DNA from: Fischerella muscicola SAG 1427-1 = PCC 73103
Lineage (GTDB): Bacteria; Cyanobacteriota; Cyanobacteriia; Cyanobacteriales; Nostocaceae
DNA: 64,000 nt
Direction of reading: 5' to 3'
Assembly: GCF_000317245.1 (NCBI RefSeq)
Contig: NZ_AJLJ01000205.1
Span: 36,433-100,432 of the forward strand
In this document: positions 8,531 to 17,500 of the stretch, in pieces
How positions within the stretch are numbered: the stretch's first letter is position 1
Layout: each line of letters opens with the position of its first letter
Position numbers and translations under genes: made by a program
The notes under the pieces: generated by a model
Seen by the model: only the letters and a program-made list of their open reading frames with translations
The model's database searches: none
Told to the model about the DNA's origin: nothing

Positions 8531-9874
8531 ATGAACTGGGAAGAAGGGTTAGAAATTTTAGATGGAGTAGTCTTTAACAAGATTAACAGACACTTGAAAG
8601 ATGTGGAAATAATTATCCTTCAAGGCTCATGGCAAGGACTAAGTTATGATGAAATTGCCACCAATGAAGGTTATGCAGCCAAATATCTCCGGCAGGATGT
8701 AGGTTTCAAATTATGGAAGTTACTTTCAGAAGCATTAGGAGAAGAGGTTAGTAAAACTAATTTTCGTGCAGCGATCGAGCGTTCTAACTTTAGGAATATC
8801 AATATTCTGCCAGCAGAAGTGCATCATGATAGTTACAGTACCATTAAAAATGAATTTACGCTAGAATACCCAGAAGGTTTAGTGCCACTGAATTCTGCAT
8901 TTTACATCCAGCGAACGCCAGTAGAAGAACGTTGTTATGAAACTATTCTCCAAGCAGGTTCTTTAATTCGGATTAAAGCTCCAAAACAAATGGGTAAAAC
9001 ATCTCTGCTTGATAGAATTATCGCTCATTCAAATCAGAGAGGTTATCACACAGTACGTTTAAACTTGTTGCAAGCAGACACAACAGTTTTTAGTAATTTG
9101 GATAAATTTTTGCGTTGCTTTTGTGCTTATGTTAGTCACAAATTAAAACTACCTAATTCATTCAATGAATCTTGGGATGAGTATAGGGGTAGCATTATTA
9201 ATTGCACTACATATTTTGAAGATTATATTCTGAATCCAATCAATAATAATTTAGTTTTAGCATTAGATGAAGTAGATAGAGTTTTTCAATATCCTGACAT
9301 TTCTCAAGGTTTTTTTGCCATGTTACGTAGTTGGCATGAAGAAGCTAAAACTGTAGAAATGTGGGAAAAATTACGATTAGCTGTAGTACATTCCACTGAA
9401 AACTATGGGTCATTGGATATAAATCAATCACCATTTAATGTTGGTTTAGTAGTTGAATTGACAGAGTTTGCCCCAGAACAAATAGAAGACTTAGCCCAGC
9501 GTCATAAACTTGATTACAATCCAACCCAAGTACAGCAATTAATGTCTATGTTTGGAGGACATCCATATTTAATTAGACTGGCACTTTATCACCTCGCAGT
9601 TGGGGATATAACACTGGAAAATTTATTACAAACTGCTCCCACAAATGCCGGAATTTATGAAGAACATTTACGGCGATTTTTGCATATTTTTCAAGTCAAT
9701 CCCAGCCTAGCCGAGGCATTTATGCAAGTAGTGATGGCAACAGAACCAGTTGATATAGAAACAATACAAGCATATCAGTTATATAGTATGGGATTAGTTA
9801 AGAGAGTTGGCGATAAATTAGTTCCACGCTGTCAGTTATATCAACAATATTTTCGGGAACACTTGAAGATATAG
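8531..9874 (+). CDS. AAA-like ATPase with N-terminal vMAP-type HTH domain
   Basis: 447 residues. Residues 1-85 (MNWEEGLEILDGVVFNKINR, LQGSWQGLSYDEIA, LWKLLSEALGEEVSKTNF) match the helix-turn-helix domain found at the N-terminus of vWA-MoxR-associated proteins. An AAA-like (AAA_35-type) NTPase follows, starting PEGLVPLNSAFYIQR, with the P-loop APKQMGKTSLLDRI near residue 155 and a Walker B-like LVLALDEVDRVF. The first Gly of the classical P-loop is replaced, as is usual in this group. No repeat or effector domain follows, so this is a stand-alone STAND-like switch. The family is typical of cyanobacteria; roles in signalling or conflict are suggested but not proven. A related ATPase domain is fused to WD40 repeats at 14541. 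Confidence 0.82.
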   Translation: MNWEEGLEILDGVVFNKINRHLKDVEIIILQGSWQGLSYDEIATNEGYAAKYLRQDVGFKLWKLLSEALGEEVSKTNFRAAIERSNFRNINILPAEVHHDSYSTIKNEFTLEYPEGLVPLNSAFYIQRTPVEERCYETILQAGSLIRIKAPKQMGKTSLLDRIIAHSNQRGYHTVRLNLLQADTTVFSNLDKFLRCFCAYVSHKLKLPNSFNESWDEYRGSIINCTTYFEDYILNPINNNLVLALDEVDRVFQYPDISQGFFAMLRSWHEEAKTVEMWEKLRLAVVHSTENYGSLDINQSPFNVGLVVELTEFAPEQIEDLAQRHKLDYNPTQVQQLMSMFGGHPYLIRLALYHLAVGDITLENLLQTAPTNAGIYEEHLRRFLHIFQVNPSLAEAFMQVVMATEPVDIETIQAYQLYSMGLVKRVGDKLVPRCQLYQQYFREHLKI

Positions 9875-9963
9875 TATTTGATTGCTGGCTAGTAGATTGA
9901 ATATTATTAATAACGTTTCATAAGCGGTATACAAGCTACAAAATCCGATGATTATGCTCTTTC

Positions 9964-10575
9964 TCACTGTTTTGGTTCCACAATGTCTCCAAAAGACAGA
10001 GCATTACTGCCGTTACGTGTGTTGTAAGCCTTGACCATAGCAGCTTTCACTATATTCGTATTAAGATCACCATCAGGCGAATCAGAGGTTACTTTACCTC
10101 GTAACTCTTGTGTATAGTTCCAAAAAATCACGTCAAAATACACTTTTTTCTTTAGGCGTTGATTATTAAGAAGCTTGAGGCAGCCTTCAGCAAACTGCGG
10201 ATAATTAGAGAATGGGTTGTTTAAGTGGTCACGTAGTTTAGACTCACTGAAATCTATGTTAACACTATCTAAAGCCTGTGCTAGCCTTTGAGCCGACGGA
10301 GAAGCAGATGGAGGAACGGTTGGGACAGGAGTAGTTTCAGAAGGTGAACTTGATATTGTAGGAGATTGTGAAAGAGAAGTAGAAGGTGAACTTGATGTTG
10401 TAGAAGATTGTGAAGGAGAATTAGAAGGTGGTGGACTAGGCGAAGGTTTGCCGTATATCGTAGCGAATATAGTAACAATACCGCCAATTAACGCTACTGC
10501 GATCGCACTAATTGCAGTCCACGCTTCTTTACTAATACCTTGCTGTTTTTCAGATTCTTTTTCTGGTTCGGTCAT
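9964..10575 (-). CDS. Membrane-anchored protein with Ser/Pro-rich linker
   Basis: From the ATG at 10575 the protein has 203 residues: a charged head (MTEPEKESEKQQ), one membrane segment (AWTAISAIAVALIGGIVTIF), then about 60 residues of Ser/Pro/Thr-rich low complexity, then a C-terminal domain (LAQALDSVNIDFSESKLRDH through FGDIVEPKQ). The frame is open further upstream to 10686, but that part would overlap the previous gene and has no domain. The C-terminal domain is not one I recognise; similarly built linker proteins are frequent in cyanobacteria. It is the last gene of a minus-strand run (13158 to 9964) of mostly exported proteins and could anchor the group at the membrane. Confidence 0.68.
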   Translation of the reverse strand: MTEPEKESEKQQGISKEAWTAISAIAVALIGGIVTIFATIYGKPSPSPPPSNSPSQSSTTSSSPSTSLSQSPTISSSPSETTPVPTVPPSASPSAQRLAQALDSVNIDFSESKLRDHLNNPFSNYPQFAEGCLKLLNNQRLKKKVYFDVIFWNYTQELRGKVTSDSPDGDLNTNIVKAAMVKAYNTRNGSNALSFGDIVEPKQ

Positions 10576-10655
10576 ATAGCACTTGTTGCTTTTGGAAGAA
10601 CTACCAGAGCTTACCTGCCAATCAGAGCAAAGCGAACAATTGGTGTGGCAAAAAG

Positions 10656-11039
10656 TTAAGGACCAACACGGGTCACTTGCATACAACCCTGACCGTCATT
10701 ATAAACCTGCACGATCGCGTATTGATTTGACTGAACTAATAAACTCACATATTTAGCTGCACTTGCACTGTTGTCACAGATTACAGTTGGTTCACCTGGT
10801 CTTAATGCTCGATCCGACCAGGTACACTGACCAGGAGACAAACCTTGAGTTGCAGCACCATCTCCAGGTTGGAATCTGATTCGCACCCCATTTCCACCAT
10901 CATTTCTGATGCTCAGTGTACCCCCACCACGACAGGTCATGGGATAACTTTGTTGAGCATGTGCGGTGTCTGTAGCTAGAGTTGCAGTCAAGATTGCAGC
11001 AACAGCAGCAGCCCTAGAAAACTTGGAAAATAATGTCAT
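10656..11039 (-). CDS. Small exported protein, unknown
   Basis: 127 residues. A signal peptide is clear: MTLFSKFSRAAAVAAILTAT, then TDTAHAQ with a probable cleavage after AHA. The mature part of about 100 residues holds four cysteines (C in MTCRGGG, GQCTWSD, VICDN, GQGCMQ), which could form two disulfides in the periplasm, and a GGTLSIRNDGGNGVRIRF stretch suggesting a small beta fold. I do not recognise a family. It follows the 11082 gene by 42 bases in the same run. Confidence 0.72.
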   Translation of the reverse strand: MTLFSKFSRAAAVAAILTATLATDTAHAQQSYPMTCRGGGTLSIRNDGGNGVRIRFQPGDGAATQGLSPGQCTWSDRALRPGEPTVICDNSASAAKYVSLLVQSNQYAIVQVYNDGQGCMQVTRVGP

Positions 11040-11081
11040 CTTTTGACTCCTTCCGCATGTTTAATGACAAAAAAGAAATAG

Positions 11082-11480
11082 CTACTTCTTCGTTGCAGAA
11101 AAGTTGAAATCTACCCCTGTCGTTGATGCACCACCTGCCGAATTCCAAACATGAAACTCCCCACTCATCTGCTGACCACTACTAGAAACTGTTCCTTCAT
11201 AAAATTGATAAGGAATCCCCTGTTTTTTGCGGACAAACACAATCCGACGAGAATCAGGAATGTAAAATCCCTCAATACTTTGATCGAAGACACTGCCGGA
11301 AATGTTACCTCCATTGTTGTCTATCACGAGAGTGCCTGTGTATTTATTCGCCTCAATCTCCCAAGTTCCAGAGATGTCGCTGGGATTACCAAGTGCCCCA
11401 TTCCCTAGCAGCAATGTAGAAGAACTCAACACCACTCCCATAGCGATCGCAATCCTGTTTCTCAACTCTTTCTGATTCAT
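11082..11480 (-). CDS. Small exported beta-rich protein, unknown
   Basis: 132 residues from the ATG at 11480 (MNQKELRNRIAIAMG); an in-frame upstream extension of ten residues adds no signal. The signal peptide ends about GNGALG. The mature part reads SGTWEIEANKYTGTLVIDNN, then a central strand-rich region, then SSSGQQMSGEFHVWNS. The pattern of a GTW entry and an MSG(E/T)F late motif is shared with the exported protein at 12718 in the same run, hinting that the two have the same fold. The function is unknown. Confidence 0.7.
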   Translation of the reverse strand: MNQKELRNRIAIAMGVVLSSSTLLLGNGALGNPSDISGTWEIEANKYTGTLVIDNNGGNISGSVFDQSIEGFYIPDSRRIVFVRKKQGIPYQFYEGTVSSSGQQMSGEFHVWNSAGGASTTGVDFNFSATKK

Positions 11481-11525
11481 TATGTCCAACCTCGCAATTT
11501 GACTTAACACTAAACGCCATAAATC

Positions 11526-12098
11526 TTACTGAGCATGAATAAACATTTGCGCGAAATAGTATTCGCCTTTGTCATTCACGGCAACTCCTATTCCAGTTAA
11601 TTCAGTTTGACTCAAGATATTATTTAGATGACCAGGACTATTCAGCCACCACTGAACTGCTGGTGTTGCAGGATCGCTATCACAACCAAAGCAGTAATAC
11701 TCATTTTCGTAGTACGCATAGCTATTGTGAGGGATGATTTGTGATAATGCTTGCCCTCGCTGCTCAAGTCCTTGATGATTGAGAGGTTTTCCTGCATTAG
11801 CCATTTCTTGAGCATATGCCTGCACTTGCTGATTTACGCAAGCATCTAGTTTCAGAGGCGCGAGACCTTGAGAAGCTCGATACTGATTAACTTGGTTGTA
11901 TACGCTTTGTTGTATTTGGGCTAAATTTGGATTTAGCTTATAGATATAACATTTTGTCACAACATTAGGGCGAGTTATGATACCTGATGGTCTTGCAACT
12001 TGAGCTTGAGTTTTATCTTGGTAGCTAATTAAGGTAGAACCGACTGAAGTCGCGGATAGAGTTAGTATCGAAACGGAAAGGAAAATGCGTCTGAGCAT
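11526..12098 (-). CDS. Exported CAP-domain (SCP/PR-1-like) protein
   Basis: 190 residues. The ATG at 12098 is preferred over a GTG nine bases earlier because AGGTGA sits six bases before it. A signal peptide (LRRIFLSVSILTLSATSVGS) leads to a CAP domain: SVYNQVNQYRASQGLAPLKL, then VQAYAQEMANAGKPLNH, then WWLNSPGHLNNIL and YYFAQMF. The His and Glu/His cavity positions of the family appear as LNHQ and SPGHLNNIL. Bacterial CAP proteins are exported and some bind lipids or sterols or act on peptidoglycan; no activity can be assigned. Extra cysteines (YYCFGCD) suggest a disulfide. It lies 15 bases upstream of the next gene's long reading frame, consistent with co-transcription. Confidence 0.88.
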   Translation of the reverse strand: MLRRIFLSVSILTLSATSVGSTLISYQDKTQAQVARPSGIITRPNVVTKCYIYKLNPNLAQIQQSVYNQVNQYRASQGLAPLKLDACVNQQVQAYAQEMANAGKPLNHQGLEQRGQALSQIIPHNSYAYYENEYYCFGCDSDPATPAVQWWLNSPGHLNNILSQTELTGIGVAVNDKGEYYFAQMFIHAQ

Positions 12099-12222
12099 AT
12101 ATATCACCTTGATTTAAAAGCATAACTGAGTCGCTCACCATGTTGAGATTTGGCGATCGCACTTGCCAATCCAAGCGATCAAGAGCAAATACAAGCGGCT
12201 TCAATTAACCCGATGTATCAGG

Positions 12223-12702
12223 TTAGTTAGCTTTTGCTAATCGCTCAGTTAGTTCTCGATCTTCTTGTTGATAAATAGCCTTTTCTTTTTGAATAAAAAT
12301 GTCTGCTAAAGCAGTATAAGCTTCAGCCCATGCTGAAATAACTTCATCATTTGCAGCATCTTGCAAAACATCTTTCATTGCCTGCAAAAGCTTTTCCCCA
12401 ATTAACGGATACTGTTCAGGAAGTATGTGAGTCTCTACATGACGATGGGCAATGTGTTCTACTGCCATAGCCAACTCATCTAGGCGGTCAATATGAGTAG
12501 CATAAGCATAAACAGCCGCAGCTAACTTGTGTGCTTGCTCACCACCGTCTAGATGCTGCATCCAAGTATTTTCAAAGCCGCGTTTATAGTCAGGTCGCTC
12601 TGCAAAGGTAATTTCATACATCCGCCTGGTAATCTCTTCACCTTTTTCTCTAATAATCGGTGCAGTTGCCTTAACAATTTCAATCGTTTTTTGACTAACC
12701 AT
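12223..12702 (-). CDS. Single-domain bacterial globin (flavohaemoglobin-type)
   Basis: 159 residues, one globin domain without the reductase domains of flavohaemoglobin. Family marks: TAPIIREKGEEITRRMYEITF with Tyr29 at the B10 position, and HIAHRHVETHILPEQYPLIG with His88 as the probable proximal haem ligand (aligned by eye to the KH-xxx-IKPEQY region of Hmp). It likely binds O2 or NO. Without a reductase it would need another electron source to dioxygenate NO. The gene starts 15 bases after the 12718 gene ends, so the two are probably co-transcribed. A cytoplasmic globin between exported-protein genes is unusual. Confidence 0.88.
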   Translation of the reverse strand: MVSQKTIEIVKATAPIIREKGEEITRRMYEITFAERPDYKRGFENTWMQHLDGGEQAHKLAAAVYAYATHIDRLDELAMAVEHIAHRHVETHILPEQYPLIGEKLLQAMKDVLQDAANDEVISAWAEAYTALADIFIQKEKAIYQQEDRELTERLAKAN

Positions 12703-12717
12703 TAAACTGACCCCTGC

Positions 12718-13158
12718 TTATTCTCCCGTCCATCTGTATCTAGCTTCGCCCCGATGTCCTTGACTATCCAGAAAAGTTCCACTCATATGACAGCCATCGT
12801 GGGAAACTACCAGTTTATTTTTGCTCGAATAATCGGTGTACTGATCGTCACGATGGATCAGAATAATTTCCTTTCCGGGAGCCGGAACGGATGATGTAGT
12901 AAAGCTACCTGTTCCCGTAGAAGGTAGCCAAGTTCCGCTGGTTGGAGTTGTGAACGTGACAAAAGTGGAATAGTTGGCCTCAGTGGCATTTTGCACGCTA
13001 ACTGTCCACCGACCCAAGGGGTAGCCAGGTTGTGTGGCGCAGGAATTTGTTTGTACAGCTTCAGATTCAGCTTTAGCTATCGGTGCAAAGGAAAGCATGA
13101 TTCCAATCGTTGCTAGTAAAAATGTTGATGAGCCAAAACCAAATTTTTTAACTTTCAT
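12718..13158 (-). CDS. Small exported protein, unknown
   Basis: 146 residues. The signal peptide is MKVKKFGFGSSTFLLATIGI followed by a stretch ending APIAKAES. The mature domain begins SCATQPGYPLGRWTVSVQNA, continues through Thr/Ser-rich strands and ends GCHMSGTFLDSQGHRGEARY. Two cysteines probably pair. The GRW and MSGTF motifs parallel those of the exported protein at 11082. It is the first gene of the minus-strand run, and its upstream region (13159 on) should carry the run's promoter. I do not recognise the family. Confidence 0.7.
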   Translation of the reverse strand: MKVKKFGFGSSTFLLATIGIMLSFAPIAKAESEAVQTNSCATQPGYPLGRWTVSVQNATEANYSTFVTFTTPTSGTWLPSTGTGSFTTSSVPAPGKEIILIHRDDQYTDYSSKNKLVVSHDGCHMSGTFLDSQGHRGEARYRWTGE

Positions 13159-13874
13159 AAAATTTCCTTTTAATTTATGAATTTGATAGCAAATTTGACC
13201 GTTAACTAAGATTATGTGTTTTCATTTAATTGCTGTCTATACCTAAAAAATCAGTGGTTTAACTGAGAATTGTTAAACTCAAAAAACAGTTTTATCTAAA
13301 AGATCAGTAAATGTCATAAAAAGTCAGTTGCAGATCAGGCTACTTTTAATTGCGACCTCTAATATCTAATCAAATAAGTAGCCATACATGGTTAAATTGA
13401 AATATTACGTCAGTTAACAATCTAGACAAAATAGTTAACATAAAAGGATTTAGCTTACCTAACATTACTGATTCAATACTCTATTGAACTCCTGACATTT
13501 TCTGGATCGACAGCTATAAAATTACGATGCATAATTCCAATCAAGGATGAATTAACATCCAAAATAAAACACGGCTCTTCAGAAAGAGTTTATAAAGTAA
13601 AGATTAAATTGTAGGGTGCGTTACGGCTAATCCTTACTTTCTCAAACTCCCAAATACTTGCATAGCCGTAACACAACGCCAGATGCTTTATGCCGGGAAA
13701 CCCGTCCACCGCACTGGCTCCCCTACTTTATCAATAGGCTCTCAATTAATCTGGGGAAAGAGTAAAAAATATCTGACTGAGTTCTTTGATAGCCAGTGTA
13801 ATTAATTGCGATCCAAAAAAGTAATTTCAGTCATCTATTCGTCAAACATTATTCAATTAAAGTAGGTACAAATC
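13159..13874. other. Divergent intergenic region with a MITE relic
   Basis: 716 bases between two divergent exported-protein genes, AT-rich, with no ORF of note. It holds the relic of the 168-bp element (13589-13675) and presumably both promoters. Nothing else could be recognised. Confidence 0.55.
13589..13675. mobile_element. Degraded copy of the 168-bp MITE-like element
   Basis: Starting TTTATAAAGTAAAGATTAAA and GTAGGGTGCGTTACGGCTAA, this matches the two full copies except for point changes and a missing internal block. The lost block lies between two GGTGCGTTA direct repeats of the full element, as expected from slippage or recombination between them. The right terminal inverted repeat is replaced by unrelated sequence after ACACA. 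Confidence 0.8.
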
Positions 13875-14285
13875 ATGTCCAACAAATATTTAGGAACAGT
13901 CTTAGCAACTCTCACCACTCTGGGGGGGTTGGGTACATTAACACTTCTTCTGACTCCAATATCCGTTGTACAGGCTGGTTTTGGTAACGACAATATAGGT
14001 TGTGCTTACGATCGCCCTTGCATAGATAATCTCTATCAAGATGGTAATAGCTTAGTCATTCATTGGAATGGCCAGGAAAACTACGATACTTACAATGTGC
14101 GTTGGTCGCGTCCCGGTAAAGATGAGGTTCAAATCAAACGCCCTGGAGGTGGAAGCGGAGACTTTAGAGTCAATAATGTCTATTCGGGGACTACCTATAC
14201 TTTTAAAGTCCAGGGCTGTAACACGCATTTCTTAGGACGTTCAACATGTTCTCCTTGGGAACAACAGTCAATTACAGCTAATTAA
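13875..14285 (+). CDS. Small exported FN3-like protein
   Basis: 136 residues. The N-terminus is a signal peptide (MSNKYLGTVLATLTTLGGLG, cleavage probably after VVQA). The mature part looks like one fibronectin-III-type beta sandwich: NSLVIHWNGQENYDTYNVRW, then NNVYSGTTYTFKVQGC and SPWEQQSI. Four cysteines (GCAYDRPC, GCNTH, TCSPW) suggest disulfides. It is divergent from the exported-protein/globin run and upstream of the AAA-WD40 gene. The partner or ligand is unknown. Confidence 0.72.
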   Translation: MSNKYLGTVLATLTTLGGLGTLTLLLTPISVVQAGFGNDNIGCAYDRPCIDNLYQDGNSLVIHWNGQENYDTYNVRWSRPGKDEVQIKRPGGGSGDFRVNNVYSGTTYTFKVQGCNTHFLGRSTCSPWEQQSITAN

Positions 14286-14413
14286 CGTAGAACTTCGTTA
14301 TCCATTTATCACATTAAAATTAACCAGCTTTCGCTCGTTTCACTTAAATAATGTTGAGGTTTTAAATATCTTGTAATCCGGCATAATGTTATTAAGTTCA
14401 TTAGTTGTTTCCC

Positions 14414-14534
14414 TCAGAGAGTGTTTGAAAAGTGATGAGGAGTAAAAATTTATGACCTGAGAGTTTTTTTGACTCTATTGCCAAATTTTCAAACACCCTC
14501 TGACAATAGCCCCCACTTTTCAAATATCCTCTGA
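14414..14534. repeat. Three-part TTTTCAAA repeat before the AAA-WD40 gene
   Basis: TCAGAGAGTGTTTGAAAA at 14414-14431 pairs with TTTTCAAACACCCTCTGA at 14486-14503 (one mismatch), and a third related unit TTTTCAAATATCCTCTGA lies at 14517-14534, six bases before the ATG of the following gene. The first two could form a hairpin with a 54-base loop; the third would compete for pairing with the first. Either a small palindromic repeat or a leader element. Confidence 0.6.
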
Positions 14535-14540
14535 AACATC

Positions 14541-17500
14541 ATGACAGCTTTTAACTATTACAAACTTGGAGGTAGTCTAGAATATCAACACCCAACTTAT
14601 GTGGTGCGTCAAGCTGATTATGAACTCTATGAAGGTTTGAAAAATGGGGATTTGTGTTATGTTTTAAACTCGCGGCAGATGGGTAAGTCTAGCTTGCGAG
14701 TTCATATTATGAAACAACTGAAAGAGCAAGGTATACAATGTGCATCGGTTGATTTGACAAGAATTGGTAGCCATGTGACACCTTCTGAATGGTATGGCGG
14801 CTTTGTTTCTGAGCTATTGCGGGGTTTTGGTTTATCCAGAAAAGTGAATTTTGGAACTTGGTGGCGATCGCAGGAATTTTTACCCCCAAAACAAAGATTA
14901 AGTGAATTGATTGATGATGTATTATTAACAGAATTTACTGGAAAAGTTATCATTTTTATTGATGAAATTGATAGCATTTTAAGAATCAATTTTAAAGATG
15001 ATTTTTTCGCTTTTATTCGTGCTTGCTATAATCAACGGGCAGATAATACAGAATATCAACGGCTCACCTTTTGCTTATTGGGAGTAGCGACTCCTTCTAA
15101 TTTAATTGCTGATACAAATCGCACACCTTTTAATATAGGAAGAGCTATCGAATTAACTGGATTTAAATTAAATGAAATAGACGCTTTAATTCGAGGTTTC
15201 GAGGGAAGAGTTGCTAGACCGAAAGCAATAATGGAAGAGGTGTTAAAGTGGACTGGTGGGCAGCCATTTTTAACTCAGAAACTGTGTCAACTAATTTGTA
15301 ATTCTAGTTATTCATTCCTAGAACATCAGGAAAAGCAATGTGTAGAGGAATTGGTGCAAAACCAAATCATTGAAAATTGGGAAGCACAGGATGAACCAGA
15401 ACATTTACGAACAATCCGCGATCGCCTCACGCAAAATGCAGAAAATCAAACTGGGCGATTATTAGGGTTGTATCAGCAAATCTTACACCAAGGAGAAATC
15501 CCCGCAGATGATAGCCCTGAACAAATGCAACTACGTCTGACAGGGTTAATTGTCAAGCAACAGGGAAAGCTGCAAATTTATAATCGCATCTATGCAGAGA
15601 TATTTAATCAAGCATGGCTCGACAAAATCTTGACAAATATTCGACCCTATGCACAAGCGTTAAATGCTTGGGTAAATTCTAATTTTCAAGATGAGTCGCG
15701 TTTGTTGCGTGGGCAAACCTTGCAGGATGCCCGCAATTGGGCAGCAGATAAAGGTTTAAGCGATTTGGATCGGAGATTTTTAGATGCTAGTCAGGAATTA
15801 GAAAAGCGGGATGTTCAGAAAAGATTACAAGCAGAAGCAGAAGCGTCAAAGATTTTAGCAGAAGCGAATGAGGTTTTAGTTGCAGCCAATCAAAAAGCCA
15901 AACGACGGATTCAGATTGGCGGGGGAGTATTAGCGATCGCCCTGATTACAGCAATAGTTGCAGGAATTTGGGCAAATATGATGATCAAAGATATACAACG
16001 AGAAAGAATCAGATCCCTGAGTATCTCTTCCACTGCTTTATTAAACTCCAATCAAGAACTTGATGCTTTAGTCGCCGCCCTCAAAGCAGCCATGCAATTG
16101 AAATCAGCAACTTGGGCAGATGCTAACACTAGAGAATCAGTAAGATTAGCATTGCAACGTGCAGTTTACAAAGTCAAAGAACGAAATCGCTTGGAAGGAT
16201 ACAATGATGCCGTCAGAAGTGTAAATTTTAGCCCAAATGGTCAAAATATTGTTACTGCTAGTGAAGATAACACAGTTAAACTTTGGAGTCTTGATGGCAG
16301 AGAAATCAAAAAATTCACTGCCCCAAATCAGATTTTTATAAGTGCGATTTTTAGTCCAGATAGCAAGATGATTGCTGCCATTAGTGCAAATAACACCGTC
16401 AAAATTTGGGGTTTAGATGGACGGGAAATTATCACTTTCCAAGGGCAAGATGAAGAGGAGTTTGTAAGCAGTATTTGTTTTACGCCTGATGGTAAATTAA
16501 TTGCTGCTCCTAGCGAAGATAATACAGTCAAACTTTGGAATATTAAGGGACAGGCAATTAAAACTCTCAAAGGGCATAACGACTCTGTTTGGAGTATCAG
16601 TTGCAGCCCTGATAATAAAACTCTTGTCACAGCGGATCAAGAGGGAGTCGTCAAAATTTGGAGTATTGATGGACAAGAGATCAAAACTTTTAAAGCGAGT
16701 GATAAATCGATTTTTGGTGTGAGTTTTAGCCCAGATGGTAAAGCGATCGCCACTGCGGGAGGAGACAGCACAGTCAAACTGTGGAGTTTAGACGGCCGAG
16801 AACTAAAAACTATTGGCAGACATGAAAACTATGTTAATAGTGTCAGCTTTAGTCCAGATGGTCAGACAATCGTTTCTGCAAGTGCTGACAAAACAGTTAA
16901 ACTTTGGAGCATTGATGGCAAAGAACTGAAAAAGTTCAAAGGACATAATCATTCTGTCTTTGGCGCGAGTTTTAGTCACGATGGGAAAATCATTGCTTCT
17001 GCGAGTGCTGACAACACAGTTAAACTTTGGAGTATTAACAATCAAGAACTCAAAACTTTAAGTGGACATAATGATTCTCTTTGGGCTGTAAATTTTAATG
17101 CCGATGGGAAAATCATTGCTTCTGCTGGAGATGATAAAACTATTAAAATTTGGAGTCTTGATGGTCAACAACTCAAATCCATTAGCCCAAACAGTGACCT
17201 AGTTTGGAATCGAGTTTGGAATCTTAATTTCAGTCCTAATGGTCAGATAATTGCTACTGCTAATTCCGAGAAAACAATCAAATTTTGGCATTTAAATGGT
17301 CAAAATCTGAGAATTTTCACAGGACACAAAGACGAAGTTATTGATATCAGCTTTAGCTCTAATGGTCAAACCCTAGTGAGTGGTAGTTATGATGGTACAG
17401 TCAAACTATGGGCTATTAACGGTCAAGAACTCAGAACTTTTAGAGCAAATGCTGGTAAAGTTCGGAGTGTTAATTTTAGTCCCAATGGTCAGACAATTGT

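Noticed and set aside
10281..10487. 68-codon Leu/His-rich ORF
   Set aside because: Out-of-frame reading of the Ser/Pro linker of the 9964-10575 gene.
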